DNA of 64,000 nt from Scytonema tolypothrichoides VB-61278 (GTDB lineage Bacteria; Cyanobacteriota; Cyanobacteriia; Cyanobacteriales; Nostocaceae). The notes under the pieces are model-generated. The model saw only the letters and a list, made by a program, of their open reading frames with translations. It was not told the DNA's origin and searched no databases. Positions 61,351 to 64,000 of this stretch are shown one piece after another. The stretch is from positions 844,742 through 908,741 of the forward strand of contig NZ_JXCA02000001.1 in the NCBI RefSeq assembly GCF_000828085.3. Reading direction: 5' to 3'. A program made the position numbers and the translations under genes. Numbering within the stretch: the first letter of the stretch is position 1; each line of letters opens with the position of its first letter.

Positions 61351-62934
61351 ATGAAAGCACTATTGATTTACCCTCAGTTTCCCCAGTCCTTTTGGTCTTA
61401 TGATCGCTTCATGGAAATCGCCGGACTCAAAGCCGTCTTGCCTCCACTGGGGATGATTACAGTAGCAGCCCTTCTACCCAAGGACTGGGAAATTAGATTT
61501 TGCGATCGCAACGTCAATCTTGAAACAGAGGCTGATTGGGAGTGGTGTGACCTAGTAATCCTTTCTGCAATGCTGGTGCAGAAACCAGATTTCCATGCCC
61601 TGATTCAAAAAGCGGTGCGGTTAGGCAAAAAAGTGGCAGTAGGTGGTCCGTACCCCACTTCAATCCCGCAAGATGCTCTTGACTCTGGAGCGCATTATCT
61701 GGTTTTGGATGAAGGGGAGTTGACAGTTCCACAGTTTCTAGAAGCGCTCAAAGGTGGCAAAGAGCAAGGAATCTTTCGCTCCCTGGAAAAACCTGATGTC
61801 ACCCAAAGCCCGATGCCGCGTTTTGACCTGCTGCAACGGGATGCCTACTTGATGATGGCTATCCAATTTTCTCGCGGTTGCCCCTTCAACTGCGAGTTTT
61901 GCGACATCATTGTCCTCTACGGTCGGAAACCACGCACCAAGGAGCCTCACCAGACCATAGCCGAGTTACAAGCTCTTTATGATTTAGGCTGGCGAGGGTC
62001 ACTCTTCATCGTTGATGACAACTTTATTGGAAATCAGCGTAACGTCAAACGCTTCTTACGAGAATTAATTCCTTGGGTAAAGGAGCACAACTATCCGTTC
62101 ACCTTCATAACTGAAGCTTCTGTGAATTTGGCAGAAGATGATGAACTGTTGCAATTAATGAATGAAGCAGGCTTCTATGCAGTTTTTCTCGGCATAGAAA
62201 CCCCTGACCAAGACAGCCTGCAAGTCACACAAAAAGTGCAAAATACTCGCAATCCGCTCATCGAAGCCTGTCGCAAGATCAATGAAGCAGGGATGCTCAT
62301 CTATGCGGGGTTTATCCTCGGTTTTGATGGAGAACGCCCAGGAGCAGGTGAACGGATTCAAGCTTTTGTTGAACAAACCAGTATTCCTCAACCGATGCTG
62401 GGCATCCTCCAAGCTTTGCCCAATACTGCTCTATGGAACCGTCTTCAAAAAGAGCAGCGTTTAGTAGAGGGTATTGGCGGCGTTGAGGTGGGAGACCAGA
62501 ATACCTTGATGAATTTTGTCCCCACCCGCTCCATCGATGAAATCGCTAGAGAGTATGTAGAAGGCTTCTGGACGTTGTATGAACCCAGAAACTATCTCAG
62601 ACGCTGTTTTCAGCAATGTCTCAGTATTGGCTCGCTAGCAAAACGAAAGCAAACCATGCAATTTTCTCCAGGTAAGGGGTTGCGGCTCGTTGCTCAGTTA
62701 ATCTGGCATCAGGGCTTACGGCGACCTGAAATTCGCGGGCAGTTCTGGCAACAACTATGGACGATTCTGCTGAGAAAGCCTCAAGTTCTCAATATGTATT
62801 TGGGGCTATGTGCTGCTGGAGAACATTTTTGGGAGTACCGCGCTTTAGCTAGGGAACGGATTACTCAACAACTAGGCTACGATCCACTGAGAGTGCCTGT
62901 GCTAAGAGAGCAAGAACCAATGCTAATCAAATAA
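61351..62934 (+). CDS. B12-binding radical SAM protein (DUF4070 type)
   Basis: A 527-residue enzyme from ATG 61351 (MKALLIYPQFPQSFWS), preceded by AAAGGA; the longer upstream frame is not supported. Residues ~1-140 are the cobalamin-binding-type Rossmann domain (LPPLGMITVAALLP, VAVGGPYPTSIP). The radical SAM core has CPFNCEFCDIIVLYGRKPRT, the three-Cys 4Fe-4S motif, and DDNFIGNQRNVKRFLRELIP. A C-terminal DUF4070-like region follows (LQALPNTALWNRLQKE). The hopanoid 2-methylase HpnP belongs to this group, but similarity alone does not assign that role. Confidence 0.88.
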   Translation: MKALLIYPQFPQSFWSYDRFMEIAGLKAVLPPLGMITVAALLPKDWEIRFCDRNVNLETEADWEWCDLVILSAMLVQKPDFHALIQKAVRLGKKVAVGGPYPTSIPQDALDSGAHYLVLDEGELTVPQFLEALKGGKEQGIFRSLEKPDVTQSPMPRFDLLQRDAYLMMAIQFSRGCPFNCEFCDIIVLYGRKPRTKEPHQTIAELQALYDLGWRGSLFIVDDNFIGNQRNVKRFLRELIPWVKEHNYPFTFITEASVNLAEDDELLQLMNEAGFYAVFLGIETPDQDSLQVTQKVQNTRNPLIEACRKINEAGMLIYAGFILGFDGERPGAGERIQAFVEQTSIPQPMLGILQALPNTALWNRLQKEQRLVEGIGGVEVGDQNTLMNFVPTRSIDEIAREYVEGFWTLYEPRNYLRRCFQQCLSIGSLAKRKQTMQFSPGKGLRLVAQLIWHQGLRRPEIRGQFWQQLWTILLRKPQVLNMYLGLCAAGEHFWEYRALARERITQQLGYDPLRVPVLREQEPMLIK

Positions 62935-63016
62935 AAAAATAAAATATAGATGTAACCAACTGCAAATACTCTCAAAACAAAAAGATAAAAAGTTCCTGTT
63001 TGTTTTCTGAGGAAAA

Positions 63017-63094
63017 ACCAAACGAGCGTGCGATAAGCCGGAGGCTTGACGGACTCGCCTGCATTAAAATCACGTTCGTTGTATGGTCTTTTTT
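63017..63094 (+). terminator. Possible terminator of the radical SAM gene
   Basis: A 10-bp stem AACGAGCGTG / CACGTTCGTT (one G-U pair), extended by ACC/GGT, around a GC-rich 40-base loop, followed by TTTTTT. The long loop makes this uncertain; it could instead be a small structured RNA. Confidence 0.4.
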
Positions 63095-63259
63095 GCTAGA
63101 ACGTAGCCATGACTCACGCAGGCAACGCTAATTCAATATTTGTGTTGTTTTAGTATTGGCGATATTGGCGATAGTAGGTGCTTACTATTAACAAAGCTTA
63201 TTGCAACAGACACAGTTAAATAGTTCAACATATGTAATAGATAGCAAACTTTAACGGAC

Positions 63260-63436
63260 ATGGCAGAAAGTAACCAACTAGAGATACGCTACATTAGTCC
63301 TAAAGTGAGACAGTTGATTAAAATGTACGCCGCTGTTAATAACTGTACACAGTCTGAAATGTTGGAACGCATTGTTTTGGAGTGGAATGCCCAACAAAGC
63401 GGGAGCGAACGACCACCAGGAGACGAAGATGAATAG
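63260..63436 (+). CDS. Small ribbon-helix-helix-like protein (58 aa)
   Basis: A short gene: MAESNQLEIRYISPKVRQLI, then KMYAAVNNCTQSEMLERIVL and an acidic tail. The pattern of a strand (LEIRYI) followed by two helices resembles Arc/CopG-type DNA-binding proteins. It lies about 100 bp upstream of recQ on the same strand. It may be an orphan antitoxin or a small regulator; no toxin gene is adjacent. Confidence 0.6.
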   Translation: MAESNQLEIRYISPKVRQLIKMYAAVNNCTQSEMLERIVLEWNAQQSGSERPPGDEDE

Positions 63437-63539
63437 CTTTATTGTAAAAGCTTTTAACTCAATCTGATAAGATTACTGAGCCAGTAGCTTAAAACCAGAG
63501 GATATATTCAGTCAGTATCACTCCTATTTACTATGGCTC

Positions 63540-64000
63540 ATGAATCCTTCTACAACACCATCTTGGAATGAAGTCCGCGCTGCATTTCAAAAAATCTGGG
63601 GTTATGAAGATTTTCGTCCACCGCAGGGAGAAATTATCCAGAGTTTGTTAGCAAAAAAAGATGCGCTGATTATCATGCCCACAGGTGGGGGAAAGTCAAT
63701 TTGTTTTCAACTTCCCGCACTCCTACAAAGTGGATTAACACTTGTTGTTTCGCCTTTGGTGGCGCTGATGGAAAACCAAGTGCAGGAACTTCGGGAACGC
63801 AATTTACCAGCTGCACTTTTGCACAGTGAATTACCAGCTGACAAGCGGCGTATCACTTTACAAGCTTTGGAACGACAACAACTCAGGTTACTTTACTTGT
63901 CGCCAGAAACTTTACTCAGCAAGCCAGTGTGGGAAAGGTTGTGTCAGCCGCAACTTGTGATTAATGGATTGATACTTGATGAAGCGCATTGTTTGGTACA
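63540..64000 (+). CDS. recQ: ATP-dependent DNA helicase RecQ (5' part, runs off the window)
   Basis: An open frame to the window end encodes the start of a RecQ helicase: FQKIWGYEDFRPPQGEIIQS, Walker A MPTGGGKSICFQLPALL, motif Ia VVSPLVALMENQVQEL, and the DEAH box ILDEAHCLVQ. RecQ unwinds DNA 3'-5' in recombinational repair. The missing part should carry motifs III-VI, the zinc-binding RQC region and possibly HRDC. The ATG at 63540 is chosen over another at 63533 in a different frame. Confidence 0.93.
   Translation, partial: MNPSTTPSWNEVRAAFQKIWGYEDFRPPQGEIIQSLLAKKDALIIMPTGGGKSICFQLPALLQSGLTLVVSPLVALMENQVQELRERNLPAALLHSELPADKRRITLQALERQQLRLLYLSPETLLSKPVWERLCQPQLVINGLILDEAHCLV

Overview
The window looks like chromosomal DNA from a filamentous, probably heterocyst-forming cyanobacterium (Nostocales-like). 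The evidence is frequent GCGATCGC (HIP1) octamers, seven-base tandem repeats (STRRs) between genes, a sufBCDS operon with a divergent sufR, a PedR-type regulator, a glycine-rich-tail RNA-binding protein, many cyanobacteria-only small proteins, and dense dispersed palindromes. No tRNA or rRNA gene and no CRISPR array was seen.

Layout. 0-7 kb: a secreted protein, then the iron-sulfur assembly operon sufB-C-D-S (minus strand) facing sufR, with two SufR operator palindromes between them. 7-19 kb: two PfkB-type sugar kinases, PedR, an AraC regulator, a GFA-family protein, an IS607-type transposon (tnpA + tnpB), glucokinase, a histidine phosphatase and an M55 D-aminopeptidase. This stretch is bracketed by two inverted copies of a 160-bp hairpin repeat. 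19-27 kb: a 1330-residue Pls/PosA-type single-module NRPS (A-PCP followed by three two-helix membrane units, each with a hexapeptide-repeat domain) and a 1241-residue hybrid histidine kinase. 27-34.5 kb: a 5'-nucleotidase-type metallophosphatase and a complete branched-chain/neutral amino-acid ABC transporter with a cupin gene inside it. 34.9-37.3 kb: an IS630-type insertion sequence carrying, in antisense, a decayed and apparently nested group II intron. 37-48 kb: a second AraC regulator, an S41 protease lipoprotein, rsmG, an exported SodA, a beta-lactamase-like hydrolase, an aldo/keto reductase, and a DUF1611 / dipeptide epimerase pair. 48-56 kb: small and decayed genes (a NuiA-like pseudogene, an antitoxin remnant, a TnpB tail), methyltransferase and monooxygenase-like genes, and alaS. 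56-64 kb: a PII-like protein near a small membrane protein, an rbp gene with a Shine-Dalgarno-sequestering hairpin, an IF-3 gene with a non-AUG start, a radical-SAM/B12 protein and the 5' part of recQ.

Genes that act together: SufBCD scaffold plus SufS sulfur donor under SufR; the Liv/Nat transporter subunits; DUF1611 plus dipeptide epimerase; TnpA plus TnpB. The most unusual items are the Pls-like synthetase, whose by-eye binding-pocket code resembles that of Lys-activating domains; the nested group II intron inside IS630; dispersed repeats read through as protein inside sufD; the 160-bp inverted repeat pair; and two translation-level control signals (rbp hairpin, infC AUU start).
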